Shown: positions 1 through 6,599, counted from the stretch's first letter. The stretch: 19,234 bases of DNA from Anaerolineales bacterium (GCA_022865865.1 JALHTN010000264.1:1-19234), one strand, 5' to 3'. Numbers and translations are program-made. The notes: generated by a model not told the origin, from the letters alone.

Positions 1-27
1 AAGAAATCTACTTGGATTGATTAAAAG

Positions 28-51
28 CATGAAACCAGATTGGAAATCTGG
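28..51 (-). terminator. Weak intrinsic-terminator-like hairpin
   Basis: Read on the minus strand, a 7-bp perfect stem CCAGATT / AATCTGG with a 3-base loop lies about 15 bases after the stop codon of the zinc-ribbon protein gene. It is followed by TTT, CATGC and TTTT rather than a clean T run. It could end the transporter and zinc-ribbon transcription unit. The broken T tract keeps confidence modest. Confidence 0.4.
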
Positions 52-66
52 AACCTGCAATGCTCA

Positions 67-975
67 CTAATTTCTCAAACGTGTACCGCAAGTGCGGCAC
101 AATTGGTCACCCGGCGCCGCCCGTTTTCCGCATTGGTGGCAGTAAACCACTTTTCCTGTCCGCACCCCGGCTTGATCATCCTCAGCTGAGCGTCGGCGGT
201 GGCGCTTCTGCGGTTGGGCTTCCTGCCGCCCTGAACGCCAGTACCAATAGGCACCTCCGCCTATCAGGATCAAACCCAGAACGATCAATAACCAGACCCA
301 AGGTTGATCCAGGTTAAACAGATTGCTGCTCCCGGGCGTGATCGTCGCACTGGGCTGGATTTGGAGCGATTCTACGCTCAGCGCATCTGTCTCCTTCTCA
401 TAACTCAAGCCGATATCAAAAGTTGAACCCTGGTCTAATTCACCAACCTCAATAATATTATAGCTAAATCCGACCTGGTCTTGAACCGTCCTGCCCATTG
501 AAGGTGACACGGTCATATTCGCCGCACCCAGTGGTTGTTGTGCCTGCAGTACCAGCGCATCAACCCCATAATCACCAGGCCAGGTGTAATCAAAACTGCG
601 CTGCACACCATCCTTGACCAATCCGGGATCGTAATATTCGAACTGGATGGCCGGTGTGGTCGCGATAAAGGATACTTCCAGCCATTCACCCATGACCTGG
701 GTTTCGAACACCGCATCTGCCACTGAGTTGGCATCCGGGCCAACTGCGACAACCGCTGGTGCACCCGCTTCTACCGGTATGCGCAGGGTGACTTCAGCCG
801 GAAGAGATACCTCTGGGGACAGCTCGGCTTTGTAAATCACCAGCACGCTGGGTCTATCGTACTCCGGCCACAGATCGATGTTCAACGTTTCGAAACGTGT
901 TGTCTCCTGGGCTTGTGCTGAAAGCACAAAAATGGATAGTGCAAACAGGATGATAAGGGTTATTTTCTTTCCCAA
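67..975 (-). CDS. Exported/membrane protein with C-terminal zinc ribbon, function unknown
   Basis: I do not recognise a named family. The chosen start is a TTG at 975. It has AGGAG eight bases upstream (984-988), and it puts a clean signal peptide first: two lysines, a hydrophobic run, and a likely cleavage site AQA-Q near residue 22. The frame stays open upstream to 1023, but that start would bury the signal peptide. The middle (about residues 25-220) is polar and probably extracytoplasmic. A transmembrane segment (WVWLLIVLGLILIGGG) lies near residues 225-245, then a basic stretch (QKRHRRRS), then a C-terminal zinc ribbon of two CxxC pairs (CHQCG and CRTCG). With the signal peptide outside, the ribbon would face the cytoplasm. 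It lies 124 bases downstream of the transporter ATPase on the same strand and may share its transcript. A role in flavin uptake is not shown. Confidence 0.8.
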   Translation of the reverse strand: MGKKITLIILFALSIFVLSAQAQETTRFETLNIDLWPEYDRPSVLVIYKAELSPEVSLPAEVTLRIPVEAGAPAVVAVGPDANSVADAVFETQVMGEWLEVSFIATTPAIQFEYYDPGLVKDGVQRSFDYTWPGDYGVDALVLQAQQPLGAANMTVSPSMGRTVQDQVGFSYNIIEVGELDQGSTFDIGLSYEKETDALSVESLQIQPSATITPGSSNLFNLDQPWVWLLIVLGLILIGGGAYWYWRSGRQEAQPQKRHRRRSAEDDQAGVRTGKVVYCHQCGKRAAPGDQLCRTCGTRLRN

Positions 976-1099
976 GCTGCGTTCTCCTACCTTTAATAAT
1001 TCAGTGAATTCGAATCTTACCACGTCAAAATCAGCGCGCGGAGATTTCCCCCTGGGTACTCATCAATGGTTAAGAATTGGATCCTGTTCTCTGAGGTGG

Positions 1100-1900
1100 T
1101 TAACCGATAGCGGATCTTAATTGCTTGGCGATCTCCCCAAATTCTGGCGTGTATTTCATCTCTTCTTCTCTCGGGCGCGGCAGATCGACCTCTATATCCA
1201 GGCGGATCTCCCCGGGGCGCGGGCTCAGCACCAGCACCCGGTCTGCCAGGAACACTGCTTCCGGTATCGCGTGGGTCACCATGAGCACGGTTTTACGACG
1301 GGCTTGCCAGATGCGCAGCAGTTCACTGCCCATTCGTTCCCGGGTAAGCGCATCCAGGGACCCAAAAGGTTCGTCCAGCAGCAAGATGCGCGGATCATAA
1401 ATCAGAGCCCGGGCGATCGCCACCCTTTGCTCCATGCCTCCCGATAGGTCTCTGGGCAGCGAGTCCTCAAACCCTTCTAATCCAACCAGGTCGATCAGGT
1501 TCTGTGCCTGCTGATCGGCACTGGCTTTAGATGTATGCTGCAGTTCCAATGGTAAGGTGATGTTCTCCATAACCGTTCGCCATGGCATCAGGTTCGCTTT
1601 TTGAAATACAAAGCCGATCGCCTGGCGGGATTCCTGGGACCCCAAACCTGGGTAGGAAACCTCTCCCCGGGTTGGGGATAATAATCCTGCCAAAATGCGC
1701 AGCAGCGTGCTTTTGCCGCTGCCCGAGGGACCCAGGATGCAGACAAATTCTTCGGTCTCCACCGAAAACGAGATATCGCTCAAGACAAGCAAACCCTGTT
1801 CACCATCTGGGAATGTCAGGTTTACATCCTGCACCACCAGGGCCGGGCCATTCCCGCCAGGAGCGCTGGGTGTCTCTAGATCGCTATTTGATAAATTCAT
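1100..1900 (-). CDS. ABC transporter ATP-binding protein, probable flavin importer
   Basis: This is the ATPase of a nitrate/sulfonate/taurine/thiamine-precursor-type importer and should hydrolyse ATP on the cytoplasmic face of the RibX-like permease. All ABC motifs are present in order: Walker [10 protein letters not shown] (about residues 57-65), Q-loop with FVFQKANLMPWRTV, signature LSGGMEQR, Walker B ILLLDEP with D-loop GSLDA, and the switch histidine in MVTHAIPEA. The length of 266 residues is normal for SsuB/TauB/ThiZ relatives. The ATG overlaps the end of the binding-protein gene by 17 bases, with no strong Shine-Dalgarno, which suggests translational coupling. The substrate is not readable from the ATPase itself. 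The flavin assignment comes from the FMN riboswitch at the head of this operon. Confidence 0.9.
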   Translation of the reverse strand: MNLSNSDLETPSAPGGNGPALVVQDVNLTFPDGEQGLLVLSDISFSVETEEFVCILGPSGSGKSTLLRILAGLLSPTRGEVSYPGLGSQESRQAIGFVFQKANLMPWRTVMENITLPLELQHTSKASADQQAQNLIDLVGLEGFEDSLPRDLSGGMEQRVAIARALIYDPRILLLDEPFGSLDALTRERMGSELLRIWQARRKTVLMVTHAIPEAVFLADRVLVLSPRPGEIRLDIEVDLPRPREEEMKYTPEFGEIAKQLRSAIG

Positions 1901-2867
1901 TTGTGTAAGCCTGTTTCAAATCCAGCGGCTGGGTAAGCAAACCCATATCGAGCAGAATCGCCTGCATGTTCTCCCAGGCTTGAGGAGCTGTGTATCCCAG
2001 CTGCTCAGCTTTCCAGAAAGCGATGGAGGCTTCCAGTACCTCTCTCTGGATGACCTGATCGGCTTGATCGAGGTTTTCAACATACTTTTTGCTGACCTCA
2101 AAAGCTCGATCCGGATCGGCGAGCACGTCATCCAGGCCGCGCAGTATGGACTGGATCATTCTTCTTACCAGGTCTGGATTATTTGCTATCGTTGCTTCAT
2201 TGGTGATCAACCCATTGGAGGCCAGCTGCAGGTAATCAGCCACCGGTACCAGGTCGATATCATATCCCAATGCAGTTAATTGGATCGGCTCATTGTTGGC
2301 ATAGATCACTACCGCCTGTTCTTGATCGGCTGCCAGGGCTTCCACCTGGTTGAAGCCGATTGAATCCAGGAATACATCATCCTCTTCCAGCCCGGCTTCG
2401 TTGAGTAAAGCCCGCAGACCAATATAGTTTGCGCCAAACAAACCCGGTAAACCGATCCGCTTTCCAGCCAGGTCAGCCGGTGAACGAATGCCCTCTTCCA
2501 CTTTGGCAGCCACAGCAACCGGATAATCCTGCCACCAGCCAAATACATAGACCACTGGGAGTTCCTGGGCGCGCGCTAACAGTACTTGCTCGCCGGAAAC
2601 CAGTGCGAACTGCAGATCCTCTGCACCCACCAGGGTTACCCCATCCGTTTCGAAGCTGTAATCAAACTCGATTTCGATCCCGTTGTCCTGGAAGTACCCC
2701 TGCTCAACCGCCATATAGAAGGGCGCAAACTGGACATTGGGGATATAACCCATGGGTAATCGAACCTGATCCAGCTCTGGTGGGGTCGCGTCTGTGGCAC
2801 CCGGTGAGGCGCTGCAGGCTGCAAAAAAGATCAGCAATAGGCACAACAATATTCGCCTGAGATTCAT
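1884..2867 (-). CDS. ribY: Riboflavin-type ABC transporter substrate-binding lipoprotein (RibY-like)
   Basis: An NMT1/THI5-like (SsuA/ThiY) periplasmic-type binding protein. The N-terminus is a lipoprotein signal: MNLRR, a hydrophobic run, then lipobox FAAC with the lipidated Cys at residue 18, so the mature protein is anchored outside the membrane. The fold's typical opening is clear (VRLPMGYIPNVQFAPFYMAVEQGYF, where Y and N residues often contact ligand). So are the later GKRIGLPGLFGANYIGLRALL and NNEP stretches. The start ATG has AAGGAG eight bases upstream. It sits 63 bases after the permease and overlaps the ATPase. THI5-like proteins bind pyrimidine thiamine precursors in some clades and riboflavin in RibY of Chloroflexus. 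The FMN riboswitch upstream favours riboflavin or a close flavin. That ligand is inferred, not seen. Confidence 0.82.
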   Translation of the reverse strand: MNLRRILLCLLLIFFAACSASPGATDATPPELDQVRLPMGYIPNVQFAPFYMAVEQGYFQDNGIEIEFDYSFETDGVTLVGAEDLQFALVSGEQVLLARAQELPVVYVFGWWQDYPVAVAAKVEEGIRSPADLAGKRIGLPGLFGANYIGLRALLNEAGLEEDDVFLDSIGFNQVEALAADQEQAVVIYANNEPIQLTALGYDIDLVPVADYLQLASNGLITNEATIANNPDLVRRMIQSILRGLDDVLADPDRAFEVSKKYVENLDQADQVIQREVLEASIAFWKAEQLGYTAPQAWENMQAILLDMGLLTQPLDLKQAYTNEFIK

Positions 2868-2930
2868 TCTTTTTACTCCTTACGTAAAGACCTGTTTTCA
2901 AATTTTACCCAACAGGGATCCAGCCTGGAC

Positions 2931-3746
2931 TCACTTTGAATCGCTCGGCCGCTGCTGCCAGGAAAGCAGGCGCGCTTCGATCAGCACCACCAGCCCATAC
3001 AATGCCAACGCCATACCGACCAGGGTAAAAATGGCTACAAAAACCAAAGCTGTATCGTACTGGCCGCGGCCAATATTGATCAGAAATCCGAGCCCCCGGT
3101 CCGCGCCAACGAATTCACCCACCACCGCGCCGATCACAGCCAATGTCGCCCCAATCCGCAGCCCCCCCAGGAAGACCGGCAGCGCTGAGGGCACCTCCAG
3201 GTATTGAAATGTCTGCCAGCTGCTGGCTTGCAGCGAGCGCATCAGATCGTTCAGCTCCTCCGGCACCGATCTCAATCCAACAATCGTATTGATCAGTACC
3301 GGGAAAAAGACGATTAATGCGCAGATCAGCACTTTGGAAAACAGGCCCGGACCAAACCATAACACCAGCAGAGGTGCTATGGCCACGATCGGAATGGATT
3401 GGCTGGCGACTATATACGGTGCTAATAAGTGTTCGAAGGTCTCTGATTTAGCCAGCAAATAACCCAATGTTGTGGCGGTGAAGACTCCCAGGGTTAATCC
3501 AGCCAGCACTTCACCTAAGGTCACAGCGATATGGTATGCCAGGCGACCATCCAGCAAGGCGCTTAAAAACCGATTCCAGACCAGCACTGGTGAGGGCAGA
3601 ATAAATGCCGGGAACCCCCCATAGCGAGCGACCAAATGCCAGACAAGAATCGCTAATGCCGCTGAGATTGGCACCAGGTAGGCTCCATGCCTGCGCAGCT
3701 GTTGTCGAGATTTGTTCGCAAATTTGCGCGTTGCTGTTAGATCCAT
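2931..3746 (-). CDS. ribX: Riboflavin-type ABC transporter permease (RibX-like)
   Basis: A BPD_transp_1 family permease of the SsuC/TauC/ThiX type with about six membrane segments, including HIAVTLGEVLAGLTLGVF, IPIVAIAPLLVLWFGPG, VLICALIVFFPVLI and ALVFVAIFTLVGMALALYG. The EAA-type loop that docks the ATPase is EELNDLMRSLQASSWQTF followed by LPVFLGGLRIG. I chose the ATG at 3746 (271 residues). The frame stays open to a TTG at 3815, but that extension runs back through the GC-rich hairpin after the terminator and is not membrane-protein-like. Neither start has a Shine-Dalgarno, which may matter for control because the ATG lies directly below leader hairpins. It is the first gene after the FMN riboswitch, so it should be shut off when flavin is abundant. 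Confidence 0.85.
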   Translation of the reverse strand: MDLTATRKFANKSRQQLRRHGAYLVPISAALAILVWHLVARYGGFPAFILPSPVLVWNRFLSALLDGRLAYHIAVTLGEVLAGLTLGVFTATTLGYLLAKSETFEHLLAPYIVASQSIPIVAIAPLLVLWFGPGLFSKVLICALIVFFPVLINTIVGLRSVPEELNDLMRSLQASSWQTFQYLEVPSALPVFLGGLRIGATLAVIGAVVGEFVGADRGLGFLINIGRGQYDTALVFVAIFTLVGMALALYGLVVLIEARLLSWQQRPSDSK

Positions 3747-3770
3747 TTTTTTAACCGGGGCATGAGAAAA

Positions 3771-3790
3771 GCCCCGCGGGTATACGGGGC
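3771..3790 (-). promoter_or_regulatory. GC-rich leader hairpin just above the ribX start
   Basis: On the minus strand GCCCCG pairs with CGGGGC across an eight-base loop and is followed by TTTTCT, which resembles a second short terminator. The 3' arm can instead pair with a further GCCCC at 3757-3761, ten to fifteen bases above the ribX ATG. The two pairings are mutually exclusive. Whether it terminates, hides the ribosome entry region, or does nothing is not decided by sequence alone. Confidence 0.4.
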
Positions 3791-3824
3791 AGGGGAAATG
3801 AAACCAGGTCTGCAAGCCAGGTAG

Positions 3825-3853
3825 AAAAAAACCGGAAACTAATTAGTTTCCGG
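3825..3853 (-). terminator. Intrinsic terminator of the FMN riboswitch leader
   Basis: On the minus strand a perfect 22-base palindrome (3832-3853), opening CCGGAAAC and closing GTTTCCGG, is followed directly by seven T residues (3825-3831). It lies between the FMN aptamer and the ribX start, about 45 bases after the aptamer closes. This is the expected place for the expression platform of a transcription-terminating riboswitch. FMN binding would favour this hairpin and stop transcription before the transporter genes. Confidence 0.85.
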
Positions 3854-3896
3854 GGCATGCAACATGGCAACCTCGCCTGATAGGCGAGCTATGCTT

Positions 3897-4074
3897 AACC
3901 TTCTTTCATCCGGACTGTACCGTCGGCTCCGGAGTTTCACCGGATCATGCTCTGTGCAGGTCACCCTGATTGGCCAGAGGAACTGCACCCTGCTCGTGGG
4001 CTTTACCACCGGTCGGGAGTTACGTCACAATCTACAGCCAATGCGATTGCAATGTTCACCCTGCCCCGAAGGTT
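3897..4074 (-). promoter_or_regulatory. FMN riboswitch (RFN element)
   Basis: The minus strand carries the hallmark RFN blocks in order: TTCGGGGCAGGGTGAA, CTCCCGACCGG, GGTAAAGCCCACGAGC, TCCGGTGAAACTCCGG, AGCCGACGGTACAGTC and CGGATGAAAGAAGGTT. Helix P1 is AACCTTC (4068-4074) with GAAGGTT (3897-3903). The variable P4 arm pairs GTGCAG with CTGCAC. This aptamer binds FMN and normally represses riboflavin synthesis or uptake genes. Here the next genes are an ABC importer, which points to flavin uptake. The loop of P2 carries an extra hairpin (4025-4052) not found in the minimal consensus. A small hairpin (3872-3888) and a perfect terminator follow the aptamer. Confidence 0.96.
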
Positions 4075-4093
4075 GTATGAAATTTTCAATGAA

Positions 4094-4122
4094 ATTATAT
4101 CTCGAAAGATGCAAAAAATCAA
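4094..4122 (-). promoter_or_regulatory. Promoter of the FMN-riboswitch transporter operon
   Basis: On the minus strand TTGATT (4117-4122) and a perfect TATAAT (4094-4099) are separated by exactly 17 bases. The expected transcription start is near 4087, about 13 bases before helix P1 of the aptamer, which is where a riboswitch promoter should sit. Confidence 0.8.
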
Positions 4123-4169
4123 TTAATTCGCGTTCAGTAACATTATCTTTTGATTTGACACTTTAATTT

Positions 4170-4463
4170 CTAACGTGAAACCAAAAACAAGATCAGCAGC
4201 AGCAGGGCAGGAATACCCAACCCAACCAATATATTCAACGCCCTGTTATCCCTGCGGGTCAGGGCAGCGCCAGCCCGCTCAAAGCCAGCCAAACTGGTCA
4301 AAACCCCACCAATTGCTGCACTCCACAATAATACTGTCAGCAGGCTGAAGTGTGCTTCTAGACCTGGAAAAACGATGGTCAGCGCCCATCCGATTGCGCC
4401 ACCCCCGAAAATACCTACCCACTGCCGTCCCCATTTTTTATTACTCGTTTTGTTAAATGACAT
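4170..4463 (-). CDS. Small membrane protein, unknown function
   Basis: A 97-residue protein with a basic N-terminus (MSFNKTSNKKWGRQ) and three likely membrane segments: about residues 15-30 (WVGIFGGGAIGWALTIVF), 40-60 (LLTVLLWSAAIGGVLTSL) and 78-95 (ILVGLGIPALLLLILFLV). Between the last two is a short charged loop (ERAGAALTRRDNRA). No family is recognised and no catalytic motif is visible. Only a weak GGGA lies above the ATG. The gene is followed 48 bases later by the promoter of the flavin operon on the same strand and is probably a separate unit. It could be a clade-specific holin-like or TM-helper protein, but nothing supports one choice. Confidence 0.6.
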   Translation of the reverse strand: MSFNKTSNKKWGRQWVGIFGGGAIGWALTIVFPGLEAHFSLLTVLLWSAAIGGVLTSLAGFERAGAALTRRDNRALNILVGLGIPALLLLILFLVSR

Positions 4464-4517
4464 CTAAAGATTCCCGTGTGAAAAGGACCATATCTAAATC
4501 AGAGTAGTAATATCCCA

Positions 4518-4546
4518 TTGACATTCAATTCGTTCTATGTAATACT
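4518..4546 (+). promoter_or_regulatory. Promoter of the candidate small RNA
   Basis: TTGACA (4518-4523) is a perfect -35 box. AATACT (4541-4546) follows after 17 bases and is preceded by TGT, an extended -10 signature. A start near 4552 would put the first hairpin almost at the 5' end of the RNA. Four of six -10 bases match. Confidence 0.6.
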
Positions 4547-4610
4547 TTAATCAACAACGGTGGACAAACCACCTTCTCCTTGCTATCCCACTAACAAGGA
4601 GGTGATGCCG

Positions 4611-4664
4611 ATGTATGATAGTACCAAACTTAGCGCTGCGGCATCCCTCCTCCTTCGTGGATAA
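4611..4664 (+). CDS. Possible 17-residue peptide (MYDSTKLSAAASLLLRG)
   Basis: A tiny frame starts at an ATG placed eight bases after AAGGAGGTGAT (4596-4606), 11 bases of perfect match to the usual 16S anti-SD. It ends with TAA inside hairpin 3. The peptide has a polar N-terminal half and a short LSAAASLLLRG tail, too short for a real membrane span. A leader peptide, a signalling peptide or a by-product of an RNA regulator are all possible. No amino-acid codon run suggests classic attenuation, and no downstream gene exists to attenuate. The SD and structure argue for it, the tiny size against. Confidence 0.4.
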   Translation: MYDSTKLSAAASLLLRG

Positions 4665-4680
4665 GGGATCCGCAGCGCGC

Positions 4681-4711
4681 CAGGAAGCCATCAATATTTG
4701 ATGGCTTCCTG
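4681..4711 (+). terminator. 14-bp hairpin, possible end of the small RNA
   Basis: CAGGAAGCCATCAA pairs perfectly with TTGATGGCTTCCTG around a 3-base loop. In the plus direction the tail has only three consecutive T. In the minus direction the tail is GC-rich. It is therefore a strong hairpin but a weak canonical terminator. Confidence 0.4.
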
Positions 4712-4839
4712 TGTGGTTTAATAATCATAGAATCTTTTTTCGCATTTCCTGCCCAGGTATCCATCTGCAAATCACTCTATATCCACTCTGGTGAGCTGGA
4801 AATCTGTGACGGGGAGAGCAAAAAGAAACCTCCGCACTA

Positions 4840-6051
4840 TCATTCCGCCTCCAATTCGATTGCCAGCGCCACGGCCTCAGCCCCTCCCAAACATAGGGTT
4901 GCAATGCCGCGCTTCAAGCCCCGGTCCTGCAGGGCATAGAGCAAAGTGACCAGGATGCGCGCACCGCTGGCGCCAATTGGGTGGCCCAGGGCAATGCCGC
5001 CACCGTTGACGTTTACTTTCCCCCAATCCCAACCCCGGTCAGCTAGGGCACTACCATTTGCCAAAACTTGGGCCGCAAAAGCCTCATTAAGTTCGATCAG
5101 GTCGATCTCAGATAACTGCCAACCGATTTTTTCCAGGAGTTGTGGGATGGCATGCGCTGGGGCATCAAAAAGGTACTTGGGTTCAACTGCAGCCTGGTGG
5201 TAGCCAACCACTCGCGCCAGGGGTTTTAATCCCAGCGCATTGGCTTTCGCCCGGCTGGCAACCACGACCGCCGCCGCCCCGTCGTTTAATCCTGGTGCAT
5301 TACCGGCGGTCACTTTTCCATCTTTTTGAAAAACCGGTTTGAGATTGCTGAGCGCCTCCAGTGATGTATCCCGGCGGAAGGTCTCATCGGCATCGAAAAC
5401 CATTACTTTGCCCTTTCGCCCGCGGATTTCAACCGGCACGATCTCTGCCTCGAACTTGCCATTATCGTTTGCTGCCGCTGCTTTCTGGTGGCTGGATAAA
5501 GCTAATTCATCCATCGCCTGGCGTGAAACCTGGTACTCCTGGGCAATAAACTCGGCGGCATCACCCATCCCCCAATCCTCAAACGGGTCCCAAAGGCCAT
5601 CTAGAAGAAGTGCATCAGTCAGCTGTGCATGCCCGTAGCGCAGCTCCCCTGTCCGTCCCGGAACCAGGTATGGCACCCGGCTCATATTCTCCATTCCCCC
5701 GGCCACATACAGATCGCCATCACCAGCTCGCACTGCCTGGGATGCCAGCATGACCGCCTTTAGCCCCGACCCGCACACCTTGTTAATGGTTGTTGCCCCC
5801 ACGCTGAATGGCAAACCAGCGAAAATGGCTGATTGCCGGGCAGGATTTTGACCCAAACCAGCGGAGACAACGTTGCCCATCAGCACTTCATCGATTGAGG
5901 ATGGCTCATTGATCCCGGCTCGGTCTACTGCTGCCTGCACAACTATCGCACCCAGACGGGGGGCCGGGATGCCGCTCAAAGACCCAAGAAAGCGGCCGCT
6001 GGGTGTTCGGGCTGCACCGAGAATTACAGGTTCCTGGTCATGTTCTGGCAT
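4840..6051 (-). CDS. Acetyl-CoA C-acyltransferase (thiolase)
   Basis: A thiolase that condenses two acetyl-CoA or cleaves 3-ketoacyl-CoA in the cytoplasm, with roles in fatty-acid or polyhydroxyalkanoate/acetoacetate metabolism. Visible motifs are the acyl-enzyme Cys in INKVCGSGLK (about residue 93), GGMENMSRVPY, NEAFAAQ, the NVNGGGIALGHPIGASGAR block with its catalytic His, and the C-terminal active Cys in ATLCLGGAEA. The last reads CLGGA where CxGGG is commoner; the CxG core is kept. The length of 403 residues is typical. I chose the ATG at 6051 because AAGGAG lies eight bases upstream. A GTG at 6057 would have only two bases of spacing. Biosynthetic and degradative thiolases cannot be told apart here. 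No other beta-oxidation gene is nearby. Confidence 0.93.
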   Translation of the reverse strand: MPEHDQEPVILGAARTPSGRFLGSLSGIPAPRLGAIVVQAAVDRAGINEPSSIDEVLMGNVVSAGLGQNPARQSAIFAGLPFSVGATTINKVCGSGLKAVMLASQAVRAGDGDLYVAGGMENMSRVPYLVPGRTGELRYGHAQLTDALLLDGLWDPFEDWGMGDAAEFIAQEYQVSRQAMDELALSSHQKAAAANDNGKFEAEIVPVEIRGRKGKVMVFDADETFRRDTSLEALSNLKPVFQKDGKVTAGNAPGLNDGAAAVVVASRAKANALGLKPLARVVGYHQAAVEPKYLFDAPAHAIPQLLEKIGWQLSEIDLIELNEAFAAQVLANGSALADRGWDWGKVNVNGGGIALGHPIGASGARILVTLLYALQDRGLKRGIATLCLGGAEAVALAIELEAE

Positions 6052-6107
6052 ACTCACTTCTCCTTGTGGTTCAGTGATTCTTCGAAGCTATTCATCTTCG
6101 TTGATTA

Positions 6108-6599
6108 TCAGGATTGCATTTGCTGCCAGGCTTTTTTCAAGCGCTGATAAGTATCCGCCAGTGTTTCAGGGAGCACTCTGGTTTCCCCCAACGAGGACAT
6201 GAAATTGGTATCTCCCGACCAGCGTGGGACCACGTGCAGATGAACGTGCTCGGTGATTCCGGCACCGGCAGCCTCCCCTATGTTGATACCCACATTGAAT
6301 CCCTGCGGGTGATATTCCTTGCCCAGCAGTTTCATGATCTGGTTTGCCAGTTCCAGCAGCTCCGCGCGCGTCTCGGAATCCAGGCCTTCCAGGGAGGCTT
6401 CATGTTGGTATGGCACCACCATCAGGTGCCCGCTGGTATATGGGTAGCGGTTTAATATCACAAAAGCCCGCTGCCCTCGAAAAAGGATCAGGTTTTCGGT
6501 ACCATCAGATACATCCTGAGCCACACAGAACACGCATCCGCTTTCATCTTTGTGTTTTTGAATGTATGACATGCGCCACGGAGACCAAATATATTTCAT
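6108..6599 (-). CDS. HIT-family protein, Ap4A-phosphorylase-like
   Basis: A histidine-triad nucleotide hydrolase or transferase of 163 residues, probably acting on dinucleoside polyphosphates such as Ap4A in the cytoplasm. The triad HVHLHVVP lies near residue 134. The N-terminal MKYIWSPWRMSYI and the CVFC pair (about residues 22-25) are typical of the longer HIT proteins annotated as Ap4A phosphorylase or ATP adenylyltransferase-like, and the Cys pair likely helps bind zinc. The NRYPYTSGHLMVVPYQH block is the usual second HIT signature. No Shine-Dalgarno is seen above the ATG. The gene lies 56 bases upstream of the thiolase on the same strand and is divergent from xseA. Confidence 0.9.
   Translation of the reverse strand: MKYIWSPWRMSYIQKHKDESGCVFCVAQDVSDGTENLILFRGQRAFVILNRYPYTSGHLMVVPYQHEASLEGLDSETRAELLELANQIMKLLGKEYHPQGFNVGINIGEAAGAGITEHVHLHVVPRWSGDTNFMSSLGETRVLPETLADTYQRLKKAWQQMQS

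Larger units (their letters stand above)
4552..4711 (+). ncRNA. Candidate structured small RNA carrying a 17-codon frame
   Basis: About 160 bases below a TTGACA promoter fold into four consecutive hairpins: (1) GGTGG/CCACC with loop ACAAA, 4559-4573; (2) CTCCTTG/CAAGGAG with a 12-base loop, 4576-4601; (3) GCGCTGCGG/CCGCAGCGC plus an inner ATCCCT/AGGGAT with one bulged C, 4633-4678; (4) a perfect 14-bp stem with a 3-base loop, 4681-4711. The last could end transcription, though the bases after it (TGTGGTTTA) are a poor T tract. Hairpin 2 hides a very strong Shine-Dalgarno. I recognise no known RNA family, and no plus-strand gene follows before xseA. The minus-strand thiolase ends 129 bases further on. 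The boundaries are inferred. Confidence 0.5.
4464..4839. other. 376-base intergenic region with a candidate small RNA gene
   Basis: No conventional gene fits here. The plus strand has a good promoter, a run of four hairpins and a 17-codon frame, annotated separately. The rest, 4712-4839, shows no hairpin, strong promoter or open frame that I can support beyond a T6 run at 4735-4740. Confidence 0.6.

Noticed and set aside
3747..3815. N-terminal extension of ribX to a TTG
   Set aside because: It would run through the leader hairpin, has no ribosome site and is rich in Pro and aromatic residues, unlike a permease start.
3864..4166. 100-residue open frame on the plus strand over the riboswitch
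   Set aside because: It is the complement of the conserved FMN aptamer, and the protein shows no domain.
4590..4610. Minus-strand ATCACCTCCTT, identical to the 3' end of 16S rRNA
   Set aside because: The bases around it do not match the rest of the 16S tail. It is simply the complement of a perfect Shine-Dalgarno on the plus strand.
4681..4711. Terminator for the minus-strand thiolase
   Set aside because: On the minus strand the hairpin is followed by GC-rich sequence, not T residues, so it does not fit an intrinsic terminator in that direction.
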